64,000 nucleotides of DNA from the NCBI GenBank assembly GCA_001642005.1, contig LWCA01000010.1, positions 30,747-94,746 on the forward strand. Reading direction: 5' to 3'. Below the pieces are notes generated by a model. It saw only the letters and a program-made list of their open reading frames with translations. It did no database searches and was not told the origin of the DNA. Positions within the stretch are counted from its first letter, which is position 1. Every line of letters starts with the position of its first letter. The position numbers were made by a program, and so were the translations under genes. Source of the DNA: Intoshia linei. Lineage: Eukaryota; Orthonectida; Rhopaluridae. Positions 48,531-62,900 of this stretch are shown here, one piece after another.

Positions 48531-49160
48531 TTATAATTGCCACCAAAATTCAAATATTCATAATTTACCTAAATTTTAAAAAAATATATTTTCAGTACCA
48601 AAACCTCAAATTACTTCTTTTTTTAATGAAAACAGTCCTATAATTTAAAAAAATTTACAGGTGGTACAGTTGTATCCTGTTAACACATAAAAAAAATTTC
48701 AATCTGAATAAGTGACGCTTTTACTGTCAAAAAAGCATTTTAGTATTTATATATTTTTTTCCGAAATATTTTATTAACAAACAAATGTAAAACAAAAAAT
48801 GTGAAATAATTTACTGTCCGAAAATTAAAAAAAAGATTATTCTAATAAAGCTTATTCCAGTTGATATATAATATATAAATACAAAATTTCAACCGAGAAA
48901 TCTAAGCATTCCCGATGAAAAATAATTTTTAATATATTATCATTGATAATTTATCAACCAATATTTTTCGAATATTTCGATTAAAATAAAAATTTAAAAT
49001 GTAAATATTGATCCTACAATTTCAAAATAAAATGCATTGAACGTCTACACATTTCCAATAAAGAAACATGGGTGAAAATCTATATAATTCATTCCTTCGC
49101 AATTTTTAAATTATAAAATTCTTATTTTCAAAACATTTTGTTTATTATATAAAATGAATT
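48531..49160 (+). mobile_element. Helitron-like fragment, first of a duplicated pair
   Basis: Family body from ATAATTGCCACCAAAATTCA through ACAGGTGGTACAGTTGTATC to GAACGTCTACACATTTCC. The stretch from about 48533 to 49029 is repeated base for base, as far as I can compare, at about 52298-52795. Only the end differs (AAAATAAAATGCATTG here, AAAATAAGTGTGCATTG there). Confidence 0.7.
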
Positions 49161-52100
49161 TACAATAAAACAGGTCTAAATTAAATGTATTAATGTTATT
49201 AATCACGTAAATAAAATGTTAAAATAAATATTATTAACAAGTTACTTTCTAATTAATTCAGAGAATCATTTTTAAATTAAAAAATATTATAAAATTTGCG
49301 ATACACCTTCAAATTAGTTCTATAAATTTTCGTTGATTATTTTAACAGTATAATTGTAATAATTGTGTATGTGAATAATGTACTATTATGGACTATAAAA
49401 AATAACGAAATATCATGAATTTCCCCTTTATCTAGTGCGACCAGAAGTACGACTTTGGAACAGTGCCAAAAGTCGTACTTGCGACGTACTTTTCAAAACT
49501 AAATAAACTTAAATTGAAATTTAACTTAAATGTTTATTTTTCTAATGAAAAATTAATTAAAAACATATTTTGTTTCTAAGCAATAAAAGTACTACTTTCA
49601 GTACGGGAAAAATATGGTCAGCCTACTTTATCAGGCATATACGGAAAAATAGTAAATAACCCAAAATCCAGAACGTATCCCAAATAAAAATTTTTTAAAT
49701 AAAATATATCGTATATAATATGATTAATAATTATTATTATAAATTAATTTATAGGTATTTTGTTTTATAATTTACTGTCTTCTAATAAATTAATTAAAAT
49801 ACTCAACTAAATTTTCAACTCATCACTTAAATGATTTCATCGTATTTTAAATAATTTTTTGTTTTTTTATTTATGCGGTTATGTGAATATTACCTTTGGA
49901 ATAAGATGTACTATTATACTAATATTACCTCACAAAATAAATTTTATGTGCCACCCAATGACACCTTGATACAAGATTCAAATGTCGAAAAACGATGAGT
50001 TAAATTGATAAAATCATAATTGAAAATTAAAATTATGTTATTATAATATATATACTAACCATTATCTATTTTAAGAAAATAATAGAGTAAACTTAATTAT
50101 TCTCAGTAAAATGCTGTTCGGTGCATTTGATACTGAATTGTGTATATCAATATGTATTTTAATGAATTTATAAATAATATTACAAAGTTGAATAAGTATT
50201 GCTGTAAATTAATTATTAGAATTTATTAAATATAACAATATTTTGATAAAAATGATTTCAAATTACCAACTTTTAATACATATTGTTAATATTGTAAAAT
50301 AAAAATAATTATTTCAAATTACAATTATTTACAAATATCTGCACGAAACCAAGTTAATTATCTAATAGATGTGACACCTAATCTGTACCAAACATTCTAT
50401 TTTATGAAGTACTGATTACCCACTAATTTATAATATTAATTTTTAGTTCAATGTATTTAGTATTCAATAAATAAATAATAATATTATAGATTTTACTCCA
50501 CGCTAAATGATTTATTTCAGATATCACATTTATTAATATAAGCATATTAATTTAATACTTGCTAAAATTATTAAAATTTGGGTAATTATGATTATAAAGT
50601 GATATTTAACTAAATTTACAATTGGCTAAAATAATGAATATACTTTATCGTTTGTACACAAAATATTATACGATATATATTGTTTGTATATTGTAAAACA
50701 TCTTAAAAAAGAAGACAATACAAGTGTTAACAATATACAAGATCAAAATATCATAAAAAATTAAATGTAAATTTTACCAACTATGGTTTTATTATAAAAA
50801 ATATAAATTTATATTAATCTTAGTTTCGATAATCATATTAATTACCAACTGTTAATATATTTAGGTTAATGGATAAAACATATTACGAAATCAATGAATT
50901 TTCTATATCTTACATAATATTCATTGATATTGAAAATGTTTATTTACATTTATTAATATTATTAGTGTATTAATAATTACAAATCACTATATTAAATGTT
51001 TATTATCATGTGTTATACGTTTTATATAACATTAATATTAGTTAATATTAATTTATCAATAAAACTAAGTAACAAAATAATATATAGTAATATTACAAAC
51101 TATAATATAGGTTGTGTATATCACATCAATCATGTCAAACATGCGACCCGACACGACTTTTTATCTTAACCTGCGCACTACAATAATTCAAACAAACAAA
51201 ATTAACGATCTCATTAATATGACACTTTTTATTGACACCATGATATTGTGTTCAAATTTTCTGATTCAAAAAAAACGAACATATACCATTTGAAACGCAT
51301 TTTCAATAGTATTTTTTAAAAATTTTTTAACGGATATTCTTTTAAAATAGCAGATATACTTTTATATGTAATTATAATTAAAAACAAGATACACACTAAA
51401 TTAAATACATTAACATTAATTTACATTAACAATGTACATTTGGGAATATAAATAATATTTACAAATGCGTACAAACAAAATTTTTAACCTAATTAAATTA
51501 CACATAATATTACCAAAGACTAAATAGCTAAAATTAAAATTATTATCACAAAAAGTTGTTTCTAGTTATAAAATTAAATAAAGGTATATTAATAAAAAAT
51601 CTTAAAATGAAACTAAAAAATATACTGGCTAAACATGTAATTTACTTATTAATTTTAATGAAAACGTATTTAAATATAATTATTGAATTTTAAAATTTTA
51701 CATGTATCTATCAATTTATTATATTATAATAATAAATAATTATTATAAAATATATAATGCATATTAAGTATCAAAATCAATTCGTATATAAAATTTTTAC
51801 ATTCTAATTTTATCATTATTATTACATGGTACAATTAACATTTATAAAACTCATTTCTATTCAATTAAATATAAAATATTACGAACTACACGTACAATTT
51901 TTATATCAATATGGCACCAAATAAGAAATGAATGAAATGGTTTACATATTTAAAAATGTTTTTCCATTATTTACGTTGACGGCACAAATTTTATTGTATA
52001 ATGGTAAAAATGTAGTATAAAAAAACAGGTAAAATTAAAATATTAATTAAATTATATTATTAGGTAGTAAGTTTTAATACCAACTATATTAAAAAATTAT

Positions 52101-52296
52101 TATGTGAATAATATAGAACTATTTCACCGTACTCAATTTTGGAAAAATATTATCTGTGGTATTTCACTATTACATTATATTATTAGATTATGTATATTAA
52201 AGCTGTTCAAAAAAAAATTAGCACATGAGCAGATAGTATGAGTAATAAAGTATTTTCGTTATTTTTTGTGATTTTAATTAATTAAAACGCAGAAAC
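49161..52296. other. 3.1-kb gene-free, extremely AT-rich block
   Basis: Sequence is mostly A/T words with few G or C; no frame above noise and no repeat ends found. One phrase at about 49440-49500 (GTACGACTTTGGAACAGTGC...GTCGTACTTGCGACGTACTT) is locally richer in G/C and forms imperfect inverted repeats around GTACGAC. The block ends at the N at 52297. Confidence 0.5.
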
Positions 52297-52297
52297 N

Positions 52298-53000
52298 TAT
52301 AATTGCCACCAAAATTCAAATATTCATAATTTACCTAAATTTTAAAAAAATATATTTTCAGTACCAAAACCTCAAATTACTTCTTTTTTTAATGAAAACA
52401 GTCCTATAATTTAAAAAAATTTACAGGTGGTACAGTTGTATCCTGTTAACACATAAAAAAAATTTCAATCTGAATAAGTGACGCTTTTACTGTCAAAAAA
52501 GCATTTTAGTATTTATATATTTTTTTCCGAAATATTTTATTAACAAACAAATGTAAAACAAAAAATGTGAAATAATTTACTGTCCGAAAATTAAAAAAAA
52601 GATTATTCTAATAAAGCTTATTCCAGTTGATATATAATATATAAATACAAAATTTCAACCGAGAAATCTAAGCATTCCCGATGAAAAATAATTTTTAATA
52701 TATTATCATTGATAATTTATCAACCAATATTTTTCGAATATTTCGATTAAAATAAAAATTTAAAATGTAAATATTGATCCTACAATTTCAAAATAAGTGT
52801 GCATTGAACGTCTACACATTTCCAATAAAGAAATATGGTTGAAAATCTATAAAATTCATTCCTTCGCAATTTTATTTAATCTCAAATTTTCATTTTTAAA
52901 ATATTTTGTCTAAAATTTAAATTAAAACTACAACAACGAATTACTAATAATAATACAACTTTGTTTTTATTGGAAATTTAATTTTTAGAAATAGGGTCTT
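52298..53000 (+). mobile_element. Helitron-like fragment, second of a duplicated pair
   Basis: Begins immediately after the N at 52297 with the same bases as 48533 onward and stays identical for about 490 bp before diverging into the family's normal 3' half. The break coincides with an assembly gap. Confidence 0.7.
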
Positions 53001-53150
53001 TCAGGGTTAAAAACGCTAATAACTTTTTTTTATTAAATCAAATATGTCCTAGAATTTTATAGTCAATCGCAACCGCTAAATCTGGTATTTTCACGAACCA
53101 AACCAGGATTACCCATTTTTTTTATATATTAAAAGAGTCTTATATCGAAA

Positions 53151-53911
53151 TTGATTAATTTAATTGTAATTTGGCAATTTTATCACGGGACGGATCAATC
53201 CATGTATTTTCTTAATATAATATTTTTAATATCATACATGTTGTATTTAGTTTTTTCAATTTTTCAAACGACAAATTTAATTATAAACATTTACTTGTAT
53301 GTTGAATATTTGTTGAATGATTGGACATACAATCGTATGATGTATTCATCAATAAGTGCATTTTTCTTTTACGTTCCATTCTTTTATTTTTTGTGGTATC
53401 GAATATTGTTATTAGCATTAAAGTAATTATGATTATAAATCATAACTTATTATCATTACAATGTAAAATTTAGAGAATCGAATATTATATTATACTGGCT
53501 ATTTTTTGGTGTATCTTTTTACTTTGTATATGTTCTATTTCAATTTGCATTTGGTATAAATCCGGGTTTCAGGTATTTTATAATAAATATTATATGTATA
53601 CCAAATGTGAATACAACATGTTAATTTAGTGGTATATTCTTTGGTATGCTTTTACGTAAACCTACAAATTTGTATTATGAAAGAGTTTTGACTTTTTTGG
53701 TTATTCCTGTCGGGATTTTAAATTTCATTTTCATGTGGATTTTTATATACGTTATTTATAAGGTAATTAAACATTATATGGTATATATTCAAATTAAAAT
53801 CAATTTTAAAAGGTATATAAAGTTTATATTGACAACAATTTGTCCATTGAAAATTCCTTATCAAAATTTTACAAAAGAATCATGACATCCGATGAAGCAT
53901 ATGATAACTAA
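53151..53911 (+). CDS. Secretory carrier-associated membrane protein (SCAMP), N-terminus not found
   Basis: Tetraspanning protein of post-Golgi and endosomal vesicles. Exons: about 53151-53422, 53474-53572, 53630-53762 and 53813-53911, with introns of 51, 57 and 50 bp, all in phase. Features in order: hydrophobic segment after 'MYFLNII', a second ending 'YVPFFYFLWYR' (the SCAMP 'CW(Y/F)RP' position), 'LALKESNIILYWLFF' (the KAF(R/K)SDSSF..F position), 'VLFQFAFGINPGF', a fourth membrane segment 'IPVGILNFIFMWIFIYVIYK', then 'VYKVYIDNNLSIENSLSKFY' matching the conserved post-TM4 'K...Y...G.SF.KA'. The tail is short. The usual N-terminal NPF region is not found: a Helitron-like fragment lies just upstream and no acceptor precedes the frame. 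It may be truncated, or the first exon may be hidden in the gap-rich repeat. Confidence 0.72.
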
Positions 53912-53993
53912 TCTTACTAAAATTGTTAAATTTTAAATAATAAAATATTATTTATTGTAATAAATTAAATGTACAATTAAAATGTAATTATAA

Positions 53994-56900
53994 TTAATTA
54001 TTCAATTTTTTAATTTTTTGTAATTTGTAAATGTTGATACCATCCAAAAAAACAGATTTAGCTTCTTCTAATGATGATTGATAATTTTCAAAATAAATTT
54101 GTCGTTCAGATATTAATGTGGCTTTTTCATTTTTCAGAATTTCAATTTCTTTTATTTTATTTTCTAATCTACATAATAAAAATATAATAATATAATAATT
54201 ATTTAATAATCTTTTAATACAAAATTACTCTGATTTTAAAATTTTAAAATTCATTTTCTTGTCAATTCTTTCGTTTGATTTATTAGAGTCGAAGCATTTA
54301 TTTTTAGAGTCATAGTAATTTTTCTTTAAATTTTCATATTTTTCCTCGTCTTGTTCAATTCTACATTTTTATATATACAGTAATTTCTGTAATTTGGTAA
54401 TTTTTTGCACTATATATTACTGTATCAGCTGTAATTTTTTTAAAATTTTAAAATTTAAGGACTATATTGATTTTTAAAAAAAGGATAATGTGGGATTTTT
54501 ATCGTGAAAATGCAATTTTTAGGTACTACTTGCAAGTACTAAAACTAGGAAAATAAAACATATATAAACATCACTTGCGAAACACTGTATTAGAAATTGG
54601 GGTTTTTTAAATATATGGTAACAAACAGACACACACATTCAATTTTATATCTAATTTAAAGTAAAGGATAGAATGCCCATGTCTGTGTTACAGTTTAACC
54701 CAACAAATGTGCGTCCTAGAATTTAAATAAACACACGCTTAATACAGTGTTTCGAGAGCAATATTTGATCAAAAATTTAATTCTGAGAAACTGAGGCTTT
54801 CAGAGTTAAAAAGTTGTAAAATTTTAAAAAACATAAACTATAGGCAGGTTTTAAATACTTTTTATTTTACATTTAACAATAAATTGATAATAAAAATAAT
54901 ATCTTTTTTATAAAAAAAATCAACAAGAGCGATATTTTATCGTGTCGTGGACAAGAGGATGAAAACGCCTGCTATAAACGTAATAAAAATAAAAAAGCGA
55001 CCTAATATGCTTAAGATCCAATCAGTTTTATATTTTTAGAGTGAACTATTTAAAAAAACCTTTTTTGTAAAATTTCCACCAATTTTTGACAAGAATTAAA
55101 TTTCACTAGATTGTATTTATTTATGGTTTTTTCTGAAGCCAATTCAGTCAATCTAAAATTATCAAAATAATTTTTTTATAAATTTTTTTTTAATTACAAA
55201 TTGATATTTTCCATTTCAACGCTTTTAAGTTGATGAATATTATTGAAATTTGAGTTTAATTCGTTTGAAACAATTTGATTTTGGTAGGTTATTTTTTCTA
55301 AACATTTATTGTCTTCACTTTTTAAATTATTAATTTCAAAAATATTTTTTTTTAATTTTTTAATTTCAATTTCCTTTTCAATCAACTTGTTGTGTAAATT
55401 TTTAATTTCTGAATGTACTAAAAATTTTTGCTGTAATCCATATGATTCATTTGACGTTGTGTCATTGCTTTGAATTGTCTTTTTTGATTTTAATTGAATC
55501 TAATTTATTTATTAATTTTTATATTTTAACAATTTTTAATTTTTACTTTTAAAGATTCATTAACACGTTTTTCATTTTCAAGTAGATCCCGCATACTTTC
55601 GCTTTCAATTTTGTTGCATTTAAGATTTGTATTAATTACTTTAATTCTATTAATATTTAATTAATTCGCGTAAAATTTAAAAAAAATTATTAATTTTTGA
55701 ATTTATGTAAATTTATTGTAAATTATTTNTATGAATTTATCATAACATAAGAGAATACAAGTTTAAATATATTTTTTTATCACCAAAAAAAAATTCGCCA
55801 AACCTAATTTTTTAATCTTTAATTAATCATAAATTAAGTCATTATTACAATACACCAGGGGTGATCTACCAGTCTACCGCGAAAAGATATCAGTAGATTG
55901 AAAGTTAATTAAAAAATATATGTTATAATTGTATTTTGTTAACACACACAAAAAATTTCACTCTAAATAAGTGACGCCTTCATAATGAAAAAAGTATTTT
56001 AGTATTCATATATTTTTTTAGAGATATTTGATTAAAACAAAAAATGTGAAATAATTAACGGTTCAAAAATTAAAAAAAAAATTATTCTGATAGAACTTAT
56101 TCCAGTTAATATAAATACAAAATTTTAACTCCAGAAATCTACGCATTCCCGGTGAAAAATAATTTTTAATATATTATCAACCAATATTTTTCAAATATTT
56201 CGATTAAAATAAAAATTGAAAATGTAAATATTGATCCTACAATTTCAAAAAAACTATGCATTGAACCTCTACACATTTCCAATAAAGATATATGAGTGTA
56301 AATCTATATAATTGGGTCCTTGGGGTTTTTTATTGCTACACAATTTTTGATTTTCAAATACACATTTCAAAACATTTTGTTTAAAATTTAAATTAAAACT
56401 ACAACAACGATTATTAAAAATAATACAAATTTGTTATTATCATTTATATATATATTACAATCTTTTGTAATATTGGTAACATTCACCTGAAATATGTTTA
56501 TAAAGTACTGATTTCGTTAATTATTGATACATAATTCGTATTTTTAAGTATTTATTAAATTGGTACTGAATATATATCACCACATTGAAAATGATAGAAT
56601 AGGTTTTTATAATTTTATTTGTTCTGGAATTTATGCTATTTGTGACAAATTTTAGGATTGGACTGTTTTTATTTTATTTTTAATATTATACACACATTCT
56701 TTCTAATAAATTAAAAAAATGGAATAACAATTGTTTTTAAAATTCTTTACGCAAAAGTTAAAAAAAAAATTAAGATGGAATAATTCACTTAAAATATAAC
56801 ACAAAGTAAAATATAATGTGATATGATTGTTCCACCTGAAACAAATTTGGAACCACTCTTTTAAAGGATTGATAATAGTGAATAGTAGGATTTTTAAGCT

Positions 56901-59900
56901 AGATTTTCAACTTTAATTTATTTTTTTGGTAGAACAAAAATTTGCCATCGGCAGAGCTACGTGCTGTTTTAACGTAGTACATAACAGTCAACCTAGTACA
57001 CATATAAAAAAATAATAACATTACTGAATCAAGTCTTTCATTTTATCACTATTATTGCTAAATATATACATGCAAATAAATTAAAAGAATGAGAAAAATA
57101 ATATTACCATTCATTCTTAAACCATCCATTAAAATCATTTTGTAAACTTTTAAAGTCTTCTTCAGATGCTTTTTTTAAATTTTCTACTATAAAATGAAGA
57201 TTTTAGTTTTAATTGGGCAGCGGTAAAAATTCGAAATCTTATATCTTTACGGCTAAAACCACAAATTAGGTTGGATTTAGGAGTAGATTTTTGGATCAAA
57301 CGAAGAAATGGGTTTTTGATAACAAATAGAAATTAACCTACATTCTACATTTGTAGATTCTAGTTCCAGAGCCTTATAAATTTTGAGGATAAAACCAGAA
57401 AATGAAATGTAAAGTTGGTTAAAAAATTACAAATTTTATAATTTGATTGTAATTCCTTGATCAAATTTTGCAATGTATCTTGATAAGCTGTCAACTCATT
57501 AATTTGTTTATTCTTCTCATTAATCTAGTTTAAATTGAAATACTAATATAATTTCAAATTCACTCACCTAGAATAAAATTGAATACATTTATAAAATAAA
57601 TTCATTAATATAATACCTTTTCATTTTGAACTTCAATAGTAATTGACATTATTAAATTATTTTTTTTTGTATTTTGGTAATTCCCTTTCAAAATTTGTAT
57701 ACCATTAGTGTAGTCGTTATTAGCCATTAATAATTTTTTTGATTTCATTTCGGATATATGCAACAATTTTTGCACTTGAATCAACTAAAATTAACATCAT
57801 ATACTTATTTTATATATCATAAATTTCAAATTTATAATATTATTTTACATTTTTTTCAGTTTCCTTGTGAGATTTATTGATAATACCGAATTTACATTGC
57901 ATGCTGTTTATTTTTTTATTCAACAAATTTATCTATTAAATAATTATTTAATTATAATTGCTAATAAATTTACGGGACAGTCATTTTTCTCAATAAATGG
58001 TTGTACAGTGTGCAATACACACAGACGCTTTTATCTGTAAGTTTATATAATATTTTTATCTATTAATAAGTTGAGTCTACTTATATAAATTGAATGTCTG
58101 TTTGATACCGTTTAATTAAAAACGTAAAAGTTGTAGAATTTAAAAAATCCCAACGTCTGATACGGTTTTTCAAGTAAGGTTTTTATCTTAAATCTCAACT
58201 TTAGTAACTGAAACCTTCATAGTAAAAATCACAAATAACCCTATTTTTTTATAAATAAAATCCATATTATAAAATATAAGCATACCTCCTTCTCCAAATT
58301 CTCTACATTTTTTAGTTGTATATTTTTTTTATTATACAAAACTTGATTATCTAAATTTAATCTGTTGCATTCATCTTTATATTCATTTATTTGCGACTTT
58401 TTTTCATGTAGTTTTTGTTTCAAGTTATTTATTGACTGTTTAAATTCTTTTGTCTAAATTAATTTTATTTTAAATGTTATAAATAATCACTAAATGATGT
58501 AATTTACAATTATAATGATATAAAAATATATATTAAAACCCAAAAATTGGGTGGATTTTTAAGAGTCAACAAAATATGAAGCTAGACATCCTGCTGGAAA
58601 TAAATAAATGCGTCTCTACCCATCTTTCGTTTCCATTTATCAAAAATGTATTGAAATACAAATGTTAATATTTTTTATTTCCAGTTGACCCATTTTGATA
58701 CTTTTATATTTTTGCATAAAGAGCTTAAAACAGTATTTTTTATTAATTATTATTAAATTTTATTAAAAGTGGGATTTTTAAAATAATAATTTAGCGGTCT
58801 TCTAGGCTTTGGGATAAAATCACAATATCTGGCAACTGCAATAATGCATTTTACAAGATTAAACTAAATTTTTAATTTTTTTGGTACTAATAACACCTTT
58901 GATCATATGTGATACATCGGCTTTGAAAAGATTAATTAACTAAAATTAGATCTTTTATTTAGGAGTAATTTATATTTCAATTATTATACACACATACCTA
59001 ATGATACCTATCATTGTGTAGTAATTAATTAACATAGGTAGTTAAATGATATATTTTTTACTTTTATATCTTGCTCTTTTTTCAGTGAGATGAGAGAATC
59101 CAATTGTTTTTTATATATGGGACACTAAAATTATTACTATAATGGGATTAATATCTAAAATGCTAAAATGTTGCATATAACGTTACTCTATCAAATCCAC
59201 TATTCTAGGAAACCTTGAATAGTGACACAAATTCTGAAACGCATAGAAGTAAGAGGGGATTAATAATTCTAACCAAAAATTGAAAAATCATCCCATTATA
59301 TTTAACAATTTAAGGTTAGAGCTGCAAGAAAATCAAAAAAAAAATTACATTAACACACAAATAATTTTGAGAAAATTCAGATTCATTTGATAATAATTGT
59401 GATTGAATTTCCTTAATTTTAGTATCATATTGATAAATTTGATTTTTTAAACTTTCTTCAATATCTTTGTCACATTTAACATTATTTTTCAATTTGTTGT
59501 ATTCCACATTCTTTTCCGATAACTCAAAATGTAAAATTATATCAAAACAACAATATAGACAACACTTGACTTTCATAAACTCAAGTGTTGTTGCATGGAT
59601 AAAATATAATATGGGTATATCGAGAGCCGATCTTACCAAGCTCGCAGTTACCAGAAAATGAAAAATAGGTCCTTAATTAATTTTCGTAAATGATGCGTAG
59701 TATCATACAGCCCTAACAACCTATATAAGCTTAACTTATAATAGGCTCTTGACTTTAAATTTTAATTTTAAAACAAAAAATACTTGATATTCAAGAATAT
59801 CATTTTTCAATGCTCAATTTGGAAAAATGAAACCGCCATTTTACAATAATACAAAAAAACGTTCCGGAAGAGGGATCTCGGTAGGGTAGTGCGTCTCTGG

Positions 59901-62900
59901 ATATATAAATTATACCTTTTTTTCCAAGTCATTTAATTTCATTTTAAGTGGTTCATTTTCACATTCCAATGATTGAAATTGACATTTTTTCAAATCTTCT
60001 TCTAATTTAGATATTTTGTTTTGATTCGTAACGTTTTCGTCTTTTTGTTTAAACAAAATTTTTTCTTGTTGCAATATCTATATGTAAAAACATGAATGAT
60101 AAAATCTAACATATAAGGTTTTCGATAGTTTTCAGTATGTTTGCAAAAAACTCAATAGTTTTAATATTTAAATCATTTCATTTCTTAGAAAAGTTTTTTT
60201 ATTCAGTACAAAAATTTCCACATATCTGTATTTTCATTATTGTGTTTTGCGTTGCTGATTCGCCAGATACATGTACTTTGAAATAATTTTTAAAATCAGA
60301 TTTTCCCGGTTATTATATTATTTTACATCATACAATAAAACAATACTTTTTCAAAGGATACAGCCAAATATTGTTACTTTTGTCGGATGGAACTCAAAAA
60401 ACGTTCGTCAATTTCTGTATGTGTAATCGATAATATGGATAATCTGACAATTAGATAGATATTGACATGATTTATGTTTAATGAATAATGAATAGTGAAG
60501 AATCAAAATGTTATAGTATGATCAGGGTGGTGGAGAGGAGCTAGGTGGCCATATAAATCGGGCCTACAATCGTGAGTGACTAATAATTTAATTTATTAAT
60601 ATTTAATGTTGGAAAATTTCTTAAATATGTCAAAATTATGATGTAAATGCGATTTATTATTATAACTGTTATTTTCAATTTTTACTCAATAAACGATCGA
60701 TTAAACAATGTATAGACGTCCCAATTTTAAAAAAAATTTATTCGGTCTACAATTTCCATTTGACCAGACCTACTTTTGGCTCTCCTGAATAAGAGACACT
60801 AGAAAATATCCATATGTAAGCTAAAATGCAAACGTACCCAAATTATTGGAAAACCCTATACTATAATATTCTATTAAATATACTTCAATGAAAGTTTAAT
60901 TTAAAAACATACCTGAAATTTCAGTTTTTTGGTGGATTGAGAAGATTCAGAATTTTTTAATATAGACTTTGTCAACTTTTCAGACACCTGAATATCAAAA
61001 ATTATTAGTATTAAAAAGTATTAGTCGATCGCATCAAAAAGAAGGTGGACACCCCTGCTATATAATATAATTACATTTAATAATTTATCACTAATTTCTT
61101 TCATTTCATTTGATTTTTCATAAATTTTTGTTTTTAGTTTATCAATTTCTTTTTCATTTTCAGTTTTTATATTATTATTATTTATGCTTTGTTTATTTAA
61201 TTTTTCATTATCAATTTTCATTTTATTTATTTCAGATTCCAATTTTATTTTTTCCTTGTTTAATATAACTAAATCTGGTTTTAAATTTTGTAATTGTGCT
61301 TCCATTAATTGTATTTCGTCTTTTAATTTATTTTTCTAAATTAATAATGTTTGAAAAATCAAAATTCCCATCAATTGACCGGAAGTAATATTAAATGCAT
61401 ATAACAATTAAAACGTTACATGAATATGAAAATATCGAATTTACCTCTTTTTCCAATAACATTTTGTCCATCTTGTATGTTTTATTCTCCGAACGAAGCA
61501 ATTTCAACTACAAAATATATACTATAAAATAAATTTTATATATCAGTAACCCCCAAATTAAGTATTAATATTTTAAAAGATTTTGACTAACAATTTTTTA
61601 TTAATCCTTACCACACTGGGTTGTAACTTTTTGAAAAAATGCAAATGGATCCAATCAAGGTCACAAAATTTTGTTAAAATACTACATACAAAACTGATAA
61701 AATGTCTAACCTGTCTATAACACTTTATTAGAAATGTATCTATTAAAATTATAATTCATTCATTAATTAAAAAAAATATTAAATTAGTCAAAATGCAATG
61801 ATTTTAATTGTTAAATTAATTACCAAATTGCCACTCTATTTTAAGTGACTTTATTTATGAATCTAATATAGAGGGTTGTAATTTTTGTCAATAATAAATA
61901 TAAATTTAAAATGTTAGTCAAAATACAAAATATTCCATTCCATTGTACCTTTTTTATAACAACTTGTTTATCATTCATGTTCACATTATTTTGTCTTTTA
62001 ATTTGATCAATCTCTGCAGTTGTTTTATTATTCTAAATAATTCAATTTCACTCATTCATTATATTATAAAAAAAAACAATGTTATAATACAGTAGTTGTA
62101 CAACAAATAAAAACTCTAATCCTAGTGAAGAATTTAAATGTTCTACTATATACACTCAAATGTATTATACAGGACATTCAGTTTTTTAAGTAAAATGTGA
62201 ATGCATCTCATACTTTCCAAAGTGAAGAATATAATTTTTATCATAACTTGGTGAAATTTATGTATTCCTTTACTTAATTTACTTAATATATAAAATAGAA
62301 TGTGTATGTGTCTGTGCTACCGTTTAATTAAAAAACATATTTTCTAATATAGTTTTTTAAAAGTAATGTTTTAGTGGAAATTTCATTTTCAGTAATAAGT
62401 CAATCATGGTGAAAACTTCAAATGACCCTTTTATTTAAAATGAAAAAAGTTATAGAATTTTATAAAACATAAATTATGAAATGTTTTTTAATCATGAGCA
62501 TTATCATAAATCAAAACCTCAATAACTTGCATTTTCGATTAAAATTGAAAATGATTCGTCTAAAAATAAAAGAATAATTATTCCGTCACATTTTATTTCT
62601 GTTGATCTAGAGCAGGGATGCACAACCTTTCCACCAATTCAACCACAAAGCTACTTTACTCATTGCTACTACGGCCGCACATAATTTAATTTGAAATTGA
62701 GATAGTTTAAATCCATTTTGAGATAGTGATCAAAGTCAAAAATGTAACTTTAATAACAAATATTTTAAATTTCCCTTGAATAAAAATCTAATTTAAACTT
62801 TTTCAATTCGACGTAAAATGGTATATTTTATGGTACAATAAATCAATAACAAAATTTAAATCAAATCATTTGAAAAAGATGCCAACATTTTAACATGCTT

